Assembly: GCA_026225155.1 (NCBI GenBank)
Contig: JAMFSG010000225.1
Coordinates: forward strand, 1-14,146
Reading direction: 5' to 3'
Length of the DNA stretch: 14,146 nt
Source: Verrucomicrobiota bacterium
GTDB taxonomy: Bacteria > Verrucomicrobiota > Verrucomicrobiia > Limisphaerales > UBA11358
Numbering within the stretch: the first letter of the stretch is position 1; every line of letters begins with the position of its first letter. Below are positions 6,146 through 13,066 of this stretch, in pieces. Under the pieces are notes generated by a model that saw only the letters and a program-made list of their open reading frames with translations, did not search any database and was not told the origin of the DNA. Both the position numbers and the translations under genes were made by a program.

Positions 6146-7939
6146 TTAAATTTTTACCGCCCACGCGGGCGGCGGCGCAATAAATTCCGTCAACTTTTGA
6201 GTCAGCGGATGCGTGAATTTTATTTTCCACGCGTGCAGGCACAAAGGCGGATCGTCCACGCGTAAGGTTTGCGTGACGCCCACTTGATCGCCGCCGAGAT
6301 ACGCGGTGTCGCCGCAAACGGGAAAACCGAGATGCGCGCAATGGATGCGGATTTGATTCGTGCGACCGGTCAGCGGACGCGCTTCGAGCAGCGTCGTGCC
6401 GTCGGCATTTTTTTGCAGCACGCGAAATTCCGTGCGCGCTTCCAATCCGTTTTGCAGATCCACTTTGCGCGAACCGAGTTCGCCGGCTTCGGCGCTGATG
6501 GGCGCATCGCAGGAAAATTCTTTTTCCGAAGACAAACCGTTCACGCGAACGAGATAAATTTTTTCCACCAAGCCTTTGGCAAATTGCGGCTGCAATTTTC
6601 CGGCAAAATGTTGCGTGCGCGTGATTAAAACGAGGCCGGTCGTGTTCGCGTCGAGACGATGCGCCGGATGCGGTTTTTGCGGATGATACGCGGCGTTGAG
6701 AATGTATTGCAGCGTGTTGAAATTGAAACGTCCGCCCGCGTGCATAGGCAGCGGCGCGGGTTTGTTAACGACGATCAACGCCTCGTCTTCGTGCAAAATT
6801 TGCACGCGCACGTTCACGTCGGGTTCGGTCTGGTTCGGAAATTTGTGCAGATAACGTTCGCCCGCGCGGACGATTTTTTGCGCAGAAATAATTTCATGTT
6901 TCGTATCGAGCAAAAATCCGCGCGCACATTCGGCTTCCCATTCGGCGGCGGGAATGTGTTTCACGACGCGGCACAACGCGTCGAGCAATGTTTTGCCGTC
7001 GCAATCTTTCGGCACATTGACCGGTTTGAAATTATCGTAGGGCGCGCTGCCGGGCAGCGGCGTCATCGCACGCGCAATCGCTTCGTGCCGGCGCGCGATA
7101 TTTTCTGCCATTTTTTCAGCGTCGGTTTTGAAACAGAACGGACACGACTGGCCGGAAACATAGCGTTCGTCTTTTTGATCGGCTTCAGTCAACGGCGTTT
7201 GGCATCGAAAACATTGCGTGGATTCGGTTTCCTGCAAGCTCGGATCGAGGCCGACGCGCTGGTCGAACACAAAACATTCGCCGTCATAATGCGCGCCGCC
7301 GCAGTCTTCAAAATATTTCAAGATGCCGCCGTCGAGCTGGAAAATATTTTTGAAACCTTCGCGTTCCATGAACGGCCCGGCTTTTTCGCAACGGATGCCG
7401 CCGGTGCAAAACATCACGATCGGCTGCTCCTTCAATTGCGGCGGCAATTTGGCGACGGCGGCGGGAAAATCGCGAAAGTGGTCAATGCCAATCGGCAGCG
7501 CATTTTTGAACGTGCCAAGTTTCACTTCGTAATCATTGCGCGTGTCGAGCAGCGTCACCGGCCGGCCTTCGTCGAGCCACTGTTTCAATTCCTTCGCCGC
7601 CAGTTTCGGCGACGTGAGTTTGGCGGGATCAATGCCTTCGACGCCGAACGCGATGATCTCTTTTTTGATCCGCACGAGCATCCGCGTGAACGGCTGATGT
7701 TCCGTGACGCTGATTTTTGGTTGTAATTTTTCAAGGCCGGGCAGGCTGCGCAATTCCGCGAGCAACAAATCAATTTTTTCACCCGCACCCGCGACAAATA
7801 AATTGATGCCTTCAACGCTCAGTAAAATTGTGCCTTTGAGTTCCCAGCTTTGGCACAACGCGAGCAGCCGCGCGCGGAGCGAACGCAATTCCGGCAGCGC
7901 GACAAATTTGTAGGCGGCGATGTTGACAATCGGATTCAT
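6146..7939 (-). CDS. TrhO-type tRNA hydroxylase fused to RluA-family pseudouridine synthase
   Basis: This is a 597-residue fusion of two RNA-modifying enzymes. Residues 1-275 match TrhO/YceA: an N-terminal acylphosphatase-like part (SVEGINLFVAG, 41-51), a rhodanese domain (LLDTRNDYEVKLG, 130-142) with the active-site loop FCTGGIRCEKA (177-187; C178 and C184), and a two-CxxC cluster (C243/C246, C266/C269) that probably binds zinc. TrhO hydroxylates U34 of certain tRNAs to ho5U using O2. Residues of about 310-375 resemble an S4 RNA-binding domain. Residues 380-597 are an RluA-type pseudouridine synthase with HRLDANTTGLVL (427-438, catalytic Asp430) and RPLTGRTNQIRIHCAHLGFP (521-540). The frame is continuous with no sign of a frameshift, and the length is close to the sum of the two families. 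The start is ATG (complement 7937-7939), 34 bp after the VOC gene's stop, suggesting one operon. The target of the synthase (tRNA or 23S rRNA) is not evident. Confidence 0.92.
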   Translation of the reverse strand: MNPIVNIAAYKFVALPELRSLRARLLALCQSWELKGTILLSVEGINLFVAGAGEKIDLLLAELRSLPGLEKLQPKISVTEHQPFTRMLVRIKKEIIAFGVEGIDPAKLTSPKLAAKELKQWLDEGRPVTLLDTRNDYEVKLGTFKNALPIGIDHFRDFPAAVAKLPPQLKEQPIVMFCTGGIRCEKAGPFMEREGFKNIFQLDGGILKYFEDCGGAHYDGECFVFDQRVGLDPSLQETESTQCFRCQTPLTEADQKDERYVSGQSCPFCFKTDAEKMAENIARRHEAIARAMTPLPGSAPYDNFKPVNVPKDCDGKTLLDALCRVVKHIPAAEWEAECARGFLLDTKHEIISAQKIVRAGERYLHKFPNQTEPDVNVRVQILHEDEALIVVNKPAPLPMHAGGRFNFNTLQYILNAAYHPQKPHPAHRLDANTTGLVLITRTQHFAGKLQPQFAKGLVEKIYLVRVNGLSSEKEFSCDAPISAEAGELGSRKVDLQNGLEARTEFRVLQKNADGTTLLEARPLTGRTNQIRIHCAHLGFPVCGDTAYLGGDQVGVTQTLRVDDPPLCLHAWKIKFTHPLTQKLTEFIAPPPAWAVKI

Positions 7940-7973
7940 CGAAACGCTAAGGCTAACCGAAATCGCGTCCCAA

Positions 7974-8462
7974 TCACAACTTCAACAATGCGTCCAAATC
8001 CAGAGCGCGCGTGAACATTGCGAGTTCGCCATTCGGCGTGCGCGGCCATTGTTCGCGCGGACGATCCCAATAAATTTCGACGCCGTTTTGATCGGGATCG
8101 CGAAGATAAATCGCTTCGCTGACGCCGTGGTCGGACGCGCCGTCAATTTCGATTCCAGCAGTGAGCACGCGGCGCAACGCATCGGCCAGCGTGGCACGCG
8201 TCGGATATAAAATGGCGGTGTGAAAAAGTCCGGTGCTGTGCGGCGGCGGCGGCGAACCGCCTTTGCTTTCCCACGTGTTCAATCCGATATGATGATGATA
8301 ACCGCCCGCCGAAATGAACGCGGCCTGCAAACCGAAGCGTTGCTGCAATTCAAAACCAAGCACGCCGCAATAGAAATTCAGCGCGCGGTCGAGGTCGGCC
8401 ACTTTCAGATGGACGTGACCGATGCGGACGTTGAGATCAATGGGAGAATTGTTTTGCGCCAT
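7974..8462 (-). CDS. VOC/glyoxalase-superfamily protein
   Basis: This is a 162-residue cytoplasmic protein of the vicinal-oxygen-chelate superfamily, resembling the N-terminal half of CatE-like catechol-2,3-dioxygenases. Two beta-alpha-beta-beta-beta modules are visible: RIGHVHLKVADLDRALNFY (13-31) through GGYHHHIGLNTW, and GLFHTAILYP (78-87) through DHGVSEAIYLRDPDQNGVEI (111-130). Likely metal ligands are H16 or H18, H81 and E129; H112 sits in the typical SDHGVSEA motif. At this length it is a single-domain member, so the active form would be a dimer. Extradiol dioxygenation, glyoxalase-type isomerisation or resistance to an electrophile are all possible, and the sequence does not decide. 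The start is ATG (complement 8460-8462) with no SD sequence. It is the first gene of a probable two-gene unit with the trhO-rluA fusion. Confidence 0.88.
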   Translation of the reverse strand: MAQNNSPIDLNVRIGHVHLKVADLDRALNFYCGVLGFELQQRFGLQAAFISAGGYHHHIGLNTWESKGGSPPPPHSTGLFHTAILYPTRATLADALRRVLTAGIEIDGASDHGVSEAIYLRDPDQNGVEIYWDRPREQWPRTPNGELAMFTRALDLDALLKL

Positions 8463-8546
8463 GACTTTTTGTAGGCGCGTTTGCAGCGGACGGCAAGCTA
8501 ACTTTAGTTCTTCAACTCATCTTCTTGCCTTCATCTTCAATTTTTT

Positions 8547-8566
8547 CGAGGACGAGGACGAGGATG
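8547..8566. repeat. Short tandem hexamer tract
   Basis: Three near-perfect copies of a CGAGGA hexamer (consensus CGAGGACGAGGACGAGGATG) lie in the gap between the VOC gene and the RRM gene, with a fourth partial CGAGGATGA at 8572-8580. There is no reading frame across it. It may be a slippage-prone spacer or part of a dispersed intergenic repeat. The remainder of 8463-8590 shows nothing else recognisable. Confidence 0.5.
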
Positions 8567-8590
8567 AATCGCGAGGATGATTTCCGAAAA

Positions 8591-8627
8591 CAAAAAAGCG
8601 GAACTTGGTTTGACCCAAGCTCCGCTG
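8591..8627 (-). terminator. Intrinsic terminator of the RRM protein gene
   Basis: On the minus strand, AGCGGAGCTTGG (8626-8615) pairs with CCAAGTTCCGCT (8608-8597) over 12 bp with one G-U pair and a 6-nt loop, followed immediately by a run of T (complement 8592-8597) and further T after one G. It begins 18 bases beyond the stop codon at 8644. This is the best-formed rho-independent terminator in the window. Confidence 0.9.
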
Positions 8628-8643
8628 CGAAAACTAACTATGA

Positions 8644-8988
8644 TCAATAACGATCACGACCACCGCCGCGTTCGCCGCCGCGACCGCCACCACCGCCGAA
8701 TTCACGACGTCCACCGCCGCCGCCACCGGGAGCGCGTTCTTCACGCGGGCGGGCAACGTTGACCGTCAAAGCGCGACCATCCAATTGCGCACCGTTCAAG
8801 GCGGCAATGGCTTTCTGCGCTTCATCAGCCGTGCTCATGGTCACGAAACCAAAGCCGCGGGGGCGATTGGTCATGCGATCCATCATCAGGTTGGTTTCGG
8901 TGACCGTTCCGTGCGCCGCAAAAGCGTCTTGGAGGTCGTTTTCGGTGGTATTGAAGGAAAGATTTCCCACAAACAATTTGTTACTCAT
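8644..8988 (-). CDS. Glycine-rich single-RRM RNA-binding protein
   Basis: This 114-residue protein has one RNA recognition motif (residues 3-82) and a short glycine/arginine tail. RNP2 is LFVGNL (5-10) and RNP1 is RGFGFVTM (44-51), both with the aromatic residues that stack on RNA bases. The tail (86-114) is almost only Gly, Arg, Glu and Phe, including REFGGGGGRGGERGGG, an RGG-box-like segment. Proteins of this kind in bacteria (cyanobacterial Rbp, verrucomicrobial homologues) bind single-stranded RNA, and some are induced by cold. The start is ATG (complement 8986-8988), giving MSNKLFVGNL; the frame is open 12 codons further, but that would put residues before the normal start of the fold. 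A small hairpin, CCCGA/TCGGG (9034-9046), lies in the presumed leader; its role is unknown. A strong terminator follows the gene, so it is probably transcribed alone. Confidence 0.93.
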   Translation of the reverse strand: MSNKLFVGNLSFNTTENDLQDAFAAHGTVTETNLMMDRMTNRPRGFGFVTMSTADEAQKAIAALNGAQLDGRALTVNVARPREERAPGGGGGGRREFGGGGGRGGERGGGRDRY

Positions 8989-9093
8989 GTGATGTTTAAA
9001 CTGTCCGACTAACACTGCACTCACCAGACTGTTCCCGACTTTCGGGTTTCAAATCATCACTGAAACAAAGTTCACTTGAAGATTTACCATGCC

Positions 9094-9435
9094 ATGGGAC
9101 TGACAAGCTATCTAACAGATGCGGCAACTATGACCGGTTTCCAAGGAATGGCAACATATTTCTTTTGGGGCGATAATCCTATCGCAGCGCTGGCCAACGG
9201 TTTGTATGCTGTGGGAATGAAATTAGGCCAAGGTCAAATCTGGAAACAAGGAAAGGAATACATCCGCATCGTCCGGCTGGAACGGCTCGAAGTGGAATAT
9301 AAATCCCTGCTCAGCCTCGCCAATAAAAAAGGCACACTGCATACAACGAGCAAAAAAGATTTCTGCCGCCTGTTGAAAGGCGCGACGTTATTGACGCCGA
9401 AAGAAACGCCGCTGCCGGAGCAAGTGACGGAATAA
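9094..9435 (+). CDS. Small protein of unknown function
   Basis: This is an open frame of 113 codons from the ATG at 9094, or 119 from a TTG at 9076. I do not recognise the family. It opens with MGLTSYLTDAATMTGFQGMA, followed by an aromatic/hydrophobic stretch (TYFFWGDNPIAALANGLYAVGMKLG, about 21-45) that could be a membrane-associated helix or a buried core. A charged helix then spans IRIVRLERLEVEYKSLLSLA (58-77), and a Lys/Pro-rich end follows. No gene covers the opposite strand here, so it is not an antisense shadow, and its composition looks coding. There is no SD sequence. It is divergent from the RRM gene and convergent with the DEAD-box helicase, and is followed 12 bp later by a REP-like palindrome. 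Confidence 0.55.
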   Translation: MGLTSYLTDAATMTGFQGMATYFFWGDNPIAALANGLYAVGMKLGQGQIWKQGKEYIRIVRLERLEVEYKSLLSLANKKGTLHTTSKKDFCRLLKGATLLTPKETPLPEQVTE

Positions 9436-9447
9436 TTTTTCCAACTC

Positions 9448-9530
9448 GGGAGGGACGGCGTGTCGCCGTCCCTAAAATTATACCCACGTTTTGGAATATA
9501 ATTATAGAACGGCGACACGCCGTCCCTCCC
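9448..9530. repeat. REP-like palindromic element, inverted pair
   Basis: Segments 9448-9469 and 9509-9530 are perfect 22-bp reverse complements. Pairing resumes inward between 9472-9482 and 9497-9507 (10 of 11), leaving a 14-nt centre. Each arm is also a hairpin by itself: the left one has a 9-bp stem (9452-9460 with 9464-9472, loop TGT), and the right one has ACGGCG/CGCCGT (9509-9523, loop ACA). Two palindromic units in opposite orientation is the layout of bacterial REP/BIME elements. It sits between the stops of two convergent genes, so transcripts of both would end in this fold. Confidence 0.88.
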
Positions 9531-9550
9531 AAATTAATTTTCGCTCGCGC

Positions 9551-11002
9551 TTATCTTGAACCAAACCGCCGGCTCTGATTTTGCGGGCGACCGCGAAAAG
9601 AAGCTTCATTCGCGCCTTCGCGATTGCCGCTGACCGGTTGCGGGCGTCCGCTGAATTGACGATTTCCATCGCCGCCAGATTGGGGGCGGCCACCTTGTGG
9701 CGGACGTGAAAACGGACGCGACGCCGACGATGAATTTGAACCGTAACCAGAACGCGACTGCTGGCCGCGCGGATTATGTTGTCCGTGCGGTTGCGATGAA
9801 CGTTGGGGCGGACGCGGCTGGCGCGGTGGACGTTGATCATCCGCTGAATTGTAAGCGGGCGCGCCAACGGCATAATTAAATCCTTCCGCGCGTTTTCGCA
9901 CGATGCCGCGACCGATGAAACGTTCCAGCGCGCGCAATTCGCCCTGATCTTCCGGCGTCACAAAACTGATCGCGTCGCCCACCGCATTCGCGCGACCGGT
10001 GCGGCCGATGCGATGAACGTAATCTTCCGCGTGCATCGGAAAATCATAATTCACGACGTGCGAAATTCCATCCACGTCAATGCCGCGCGCCGCAATATCT
10101 GTCGCCACCAAAACGCGCACTGCGCCTGATTTGAAATCTTTCAACGCCTTCAGCCGCTGGTTTTGCGAACGGTTGGAATGCAACGTCGCCGTGCGAATGC
10201 CCTGCTGTTCCAGATTCCGCGCGACGCGATCCGCCGCGTGTTTCATGCGCGAGAAAACCAAAACCATGTTCATGCCCGGCTCGCGCAAGAGATGCGCCAG
10301 CAGCGCGGGCTTGAGATGTTTTGGCACTTCATAAACCAGTTGCGTCACTGTCGCCGCCGGATTTGAGCGTTTTCCAATCTGAATGATTTTTGGCTGGTGT
10401 TGAAATTCGTGCGTGAGCGCTTCAATCTCTTTCGACAACGTCGCGGAAAATAAAAGTGTCTGCCGTTTTTGCGGCAGCGCGCGCACGATTTGTTTGATCG
10501 AAGGCAAGAAGCCCATATCAAGCATGCGGTCCGCCTCATCGAGCACCAGATATTGCAACTGCGAAAAATCGGCGTAGCGGCGTTGCATCAAATCCATCAA
10601 GCGACCGGGACACGCGATGATGAGATGCGTGCCGGCGCGCAAGGCATTGATCTGCGGCGTTTCGCCGACTCCGCCAAAAATCGTCGCCACCTTCAACGGC
10701 AGATGTTTCGCATACGCGCGGACATTTTCATCAATCTGCAAAGCCAATTCGCGCGTCGGCGCGAGCACCAGCGCGCGCGTGCCGCGTTGACGGCCATCGC
10801 CAATGACCGCCGCGAGACGCGTTAAAATCGGCAATGTGAACGCCGCAGTCTTGCCCGTGCCCGTTTGGGCGATGCCGATCAAGTCGCTGCCCGCGATGAT
10901 CGGCGGAATGGCGGCGGCTTGGATGGGCGTCGGTTCGGTGTAACCCGCTTCCTGAACGGCCAGTAAAATTTTCGGGTCCAGCCCGAGTGCGCGAAATGGC
11001 AT
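9551..11002 (-). CDS. DEAD-box ATP-dependent RNA helicase, RhlE-like
   Basis: This is a 483-residue helicase of superfamily 2 that unwinds short RNA duplexes with ATP, typically in ribosome assembly, RNA decay or cold adaptation. Domain 1 carries the Q motif (GYTEPTPIQAAAIPPI, 20-35), Walker A AQTGTGKT (45-52), PTREL (82-86), GG (110-111), DEAD (155-158) and SAT (186-188). Domain 2 carries VLVFSRMKHAAD (247-258), ATDIAARGID (300-309) and HRIGRTGR (330-337). The core ends near residue 380. The last ~100 residues are disordered and rich in Arg, Gly, Pro, Ser, Gln and Asn, with several RPPQ, GRPQ and RGRPQ elements, suiting RNA binding or condensate formation. The order and motif spelling resemble RhlE. 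The start is ATG (complement 11000-11002), eight residues before the fold. No SD is visible. The REP-like palindrome lies just past the stop. Confidence 0.95.
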   Translation of the reverse strand: MPFRALGLDPKILLAVQEAGYTEPTPIQAAAIPPIIAGSDLIGIAQTGTGKTAAFTLPILTRLAAVIGDGRQRGTRALVLAPTRELALQIDENVRAYAKHLPLKVATIFGGVGETPQINALRAGTHLIIACPGRLMDLMQRRYADFSQLQYLVLDEADRMLDMGFLPSIKQIVRALPQKRQTLLFSATLSKEIEALTHEFQHQPKIIQIGKRSNPAATVTQLVYEVPKHLKPALLAHLLREPGMNMVLVFSRMKHAADRVARNLEQQGIRTATLHSNRSQNQRLKALKDFKSGAVRVLVATDIAARGIDVDGISHVVNYDFPMHAEDYVHRIGRTGRANAVGDAISFVTPEDQGELRALERFIGRGIVRKRAEGFNYAVGAPAYNSADDQRPPRQPRPPQRSSQPHGQHNPRGQQSRSGYGSNSSSASRPFSRPPQGGRPQSGGDGNRQFSGRPQPVSGNREGANEASFRGRPQNQSRRFGSR

Positions 11003-11131
11003 AGCGGCCAGTATGCACGAAACCGGCGCAATAGCACGTCATTAACGTGGGGAAGTTAGAAGTTAAAAAACTTGGAAATCAACACGGAAGGGCATAAAAC
11101 TAAAATATCGGTTCCAATTATCCACTTTGTT

Positions 11132-11878
11132 ATGACCAATTTTATAAAGACCACAATATTGATGGTAATTTTTTTTGTAAGCCGAATGGTTTTTTCACAG
11201 GGCTTTGTGAACTTAAATTTTGAAAGCGCAACCATGCTGTCCACCTCACAAAGTTATGCCAGCAATGCCATACCCGGATGGACTGCTTATATCAGCGGAA
11301 TCCCACAGACCACCATTGTTTACAATTCGGTCCCATTAAGCGATCCAGAAGTAACGCTGCAAGGAATGAACAACGGTCTTTATCCAGTCGTTCAAGGAAA
11401 TTATTTTGTGATGCTTTGGGGACAATTCAACCCTGGAAATTATCCCGACTTTGATACAAACACGGCCGCAATCGGACAGATTGGGCAAATCCCGCAGACC
11501 GCTCAATCATTGACGTTCTGGGGAAACATCGGCGGGATGCAAGCCACTTTCAATGGTCAGGCACTTGATTTTACGCTCACCGGCAACACCGCCAATTACA
11601 ATATTTATACGGTAGATATTTCAGCTTATGCCGGACAAACCGGCCAATTGCTCTTCACCGATGCGTATTATGGAAATAATTATGGCGGTCCCGGCATGCT
11701 AGATAATATCCAATTTTCCTCTTCGTCAGTGCCCGAAACAAATGTTTTGGTTTTAATTGTTTTTGGAACCCTATTGCTAGGATTGTCAAAGATCATCCAG
11801 TCGGCTTCCGCTGCGGCTCAATGTCCGGCAATAAAACCGTCAATAAACCGATCAGCGGCAAAAACGCGCAGACGTTGA
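11132..11878 (+). CDS. Secreted PEP-CTERM-like protein
   Basis: This is a 248-residue exported protein from the ATG at 11132. A TTG at 11072 would add 20 residues that hide the signal peptide. The signal peptide is MTNFIKTTILMVIFFVSRMVFSQG, cut near FS-QG (22-24). The mature part starts with GFVNLNFESA and contains beta-rich sequence with LDNIQFSS before the end; I associate this arrangement with the abundant exosortase-sorted proteins of Verrucomicrobiota. The C-terminus shows a PEP-CTERM-like tripartite signal: SVPET (199-203), a hydrophobic helix VLVLIVFGTLLLGL (205-218), then K220. Instead of stopping with a short Arg cluster, the frame continues 28 codons antisense to the MFS gene's 3' end and stops after KTRRR. 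VPET is an imperfect match to VPEP. The gene is AT-richer than its neighbours. It is likely anchored or released at the cell surface; ligand or activity is unknown. Confidence 0.75.
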   Translation: MTNFIKTTILMVIFFVSRMVFSQGFVNLNFESATMLSTSQSYASNAIPGWTAYISGIPQTTIVYNSVPLSDPEVTLQGMNNGLYPVVQGNYFVMLWGQFNPGNYPDFDTNTAAIGQIGQIPQTAQSLTFWGNIGGMQATFNGQALDFTLTGNTANYNIYTVDISAYAGQTGQLLFTDAYYGNNYGGPGMLDNIQFSSSSVPETNVLVLIVFGTLLLGLSKIIQSASAAAQCPAIKPSINRSAAKTRRR

Positions 11879-13013
11879 AGACGAATTCGATGCTCGTATG
11901 ATCCGCCAATTGGCCAAGTGCCGCCGCGCCAATGCCGGCGATGCCAAACGCAAGTCCGAAAAATAATCCGGCGATCATGCCGACTTTTTCCGGCACGAGT
12001 TCCTGCGCGTAAACCAAAATTGCCGAAAAAGCCGACGCCAAAATGACGCCGATGAACATGGTGAGAATCACGGTTCCTACCAAGCCGACATGCGGCAGTA
12101 ATAATGAAAACGGCGCGACGCCTAAAATGGAAACCCAGATCACGCGTTTGCGGCCGATGCGATCGCCAACCGGCCCGCCGATGATCGTGCCCAATGCCAC
12201 GGCGAATAGAAAAACGAAGAGCAATAGCTGTGACGTTTTCACCGAAGCGCCGAAATGGTGGATCAAATAAAACGTGTAATACGTCGTGATGCTGACGAGA
12301 TAAACGTATTTGGAAAAGATCAACGCCACCAAAACCGCGAGCGCGGCGATGACTTTTTTGCGCGGCAATTGGCGGGTTCCGTGCGCCTTGCGCGTGATGC
12401 GATGAAAATTATTTTTCTGCCACGTGCCGATTTTCCAAAGCACAAAAACGCCAAGCAATGCGAGCAACGAAAAACACGCGACGTATTTCTGCCCGCGCGA
12501 AACGATGATCAACGCCGCCAATAATGGGCCGAGCGCGCTGCCGACATTTCCGCCGAGTTGGAAAAACGATTGCGCAAAACCGCGGCGCGCGCCGGCAGCC
12601 ATGTGCGCCACGCGCGAGGCTTCGGGATGAAAAATTGCCGAACCCAAACCGACGATTGCCGCCGAAATAATGATGAGCGTATAGCTATTTGCAAACGCGA
12701 GCGCGAGCAAACCCACGAGCGTCAAACCCATTCCGACTGCGAGCGAATGCGGCATCGGTTTTTTGTCCGTGACGAAACCGACGAGTGGTTGGAACAAGGA
12801 TGCCGTGCATTGAAACGTGAATGTGATCCAGCCGAGTTGTCCGAAACTCAAATGGAACGAATCACGGAGCATCGGATAAATCGAAGGCAGCAACGCCTGA
12901 ATCGTGTCGTTGAGGCAATGGGAAAAACTGATGGCGAACAAAACGGCCATGACCGTGGAATGCGCGATCGGCGCATTGCGGACGGGTGCTGCTTGGACTT
13001 GAACGGTTGTCAT
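11793..13013 (-). CDS. MFS exporter, Fsr (fosmidomycin-resistance) family
   Basis: This is a 406-residue inner-membrane transporter with about 12 predicted helices in two halves joined by a basic loop (KAHGTRQLPRKK, 209-220). Fsr-like motifs are SFSHCLNDTIQALLPSIYP (29-47), GLGSAIFHPEASRVAHMAAG (122-141), AQSFFQLGGNVGSALGPLLA (147-166) and GGPVGDRIGRKRV (279-291). E. coli Fsr exports fosmidomycin by proton antiport; many homologues in other phyla have unknown substrates, so a general efflux role is the safest call. The ATG (complement 13011-13013) gives the family-like N-terminus MTTVQVQ. A GTG at 13067 would overlap the TAG of the upstream AraC gene (TAGTG) and add 18 residues; translational coupling from there is possible but less likely. 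The AraC regulator lies 53 bp upstream on the same strand. The last 86 bp overlap the tail of the convergent secreted-protein gene. Confidence 0.92.
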   Translation of the reverse strand: MTTVQVQAAPVRNAPIAHSTVMAVLFAISFSHCLNDTIQALLPSIYPMLRDSFHLSFGQLGWITFTFQCTASLFQPLVGFVTDKKPMPHSLAVGMGLTLVGLLALAFANSYTLIIISAAIVGLGSAIFHPEASRVAHMAAGARRGFAQSFFQLGGNVGSALGPLLAALIIVSRGQKYVACFSLLALLGVFVLWKIGTWQKNNFHRITRKAHGTRQLPRKKVIAALAVLVALIFSKYVYLVSITTYYTFYLIHHFGASVKTSQLLLFVFLFAVALGTIIGGPVGDRIGRKRVIWVSILGVAPFSLLLPHVGLVGTVILTMFIGVILASAFSAILVYAQELVPEKVGMIAGLFFGLAFGIAGIGAAALGQLADHTSIEFVFNVCAFLPLIGLLTVLLPDIEPQRKPTG

Positions 13014-13066
13014 AAACACGTTCAGGATAAAATATTCCGCGCGTTCCGCAAATCCGGCGAGCGGCA

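Noticed and set aside
6659..7726. Plus-strand open frame of 355 codons
   Set aside because: It lies opposite the trhO-rluA fusion, which has intact catalytic motifs in both domains; the product is Arg/Phe-rich and motif-free.
8660..8735. Repetitive GCC/ACC-rich stretch resembling a tandem repeat
   Set aside because: It is simply the glycine-rich tail of the RRM protein in the reverse complement.
9561..9860. Low-complexity stretch that might suggest a degenerate helicase end
   Set aside because: The frame is open to a normal stop, and Arg/Gly/Ser/Gln-rich tails are common in RhlE-type helicases, so this is a tail, not decay.
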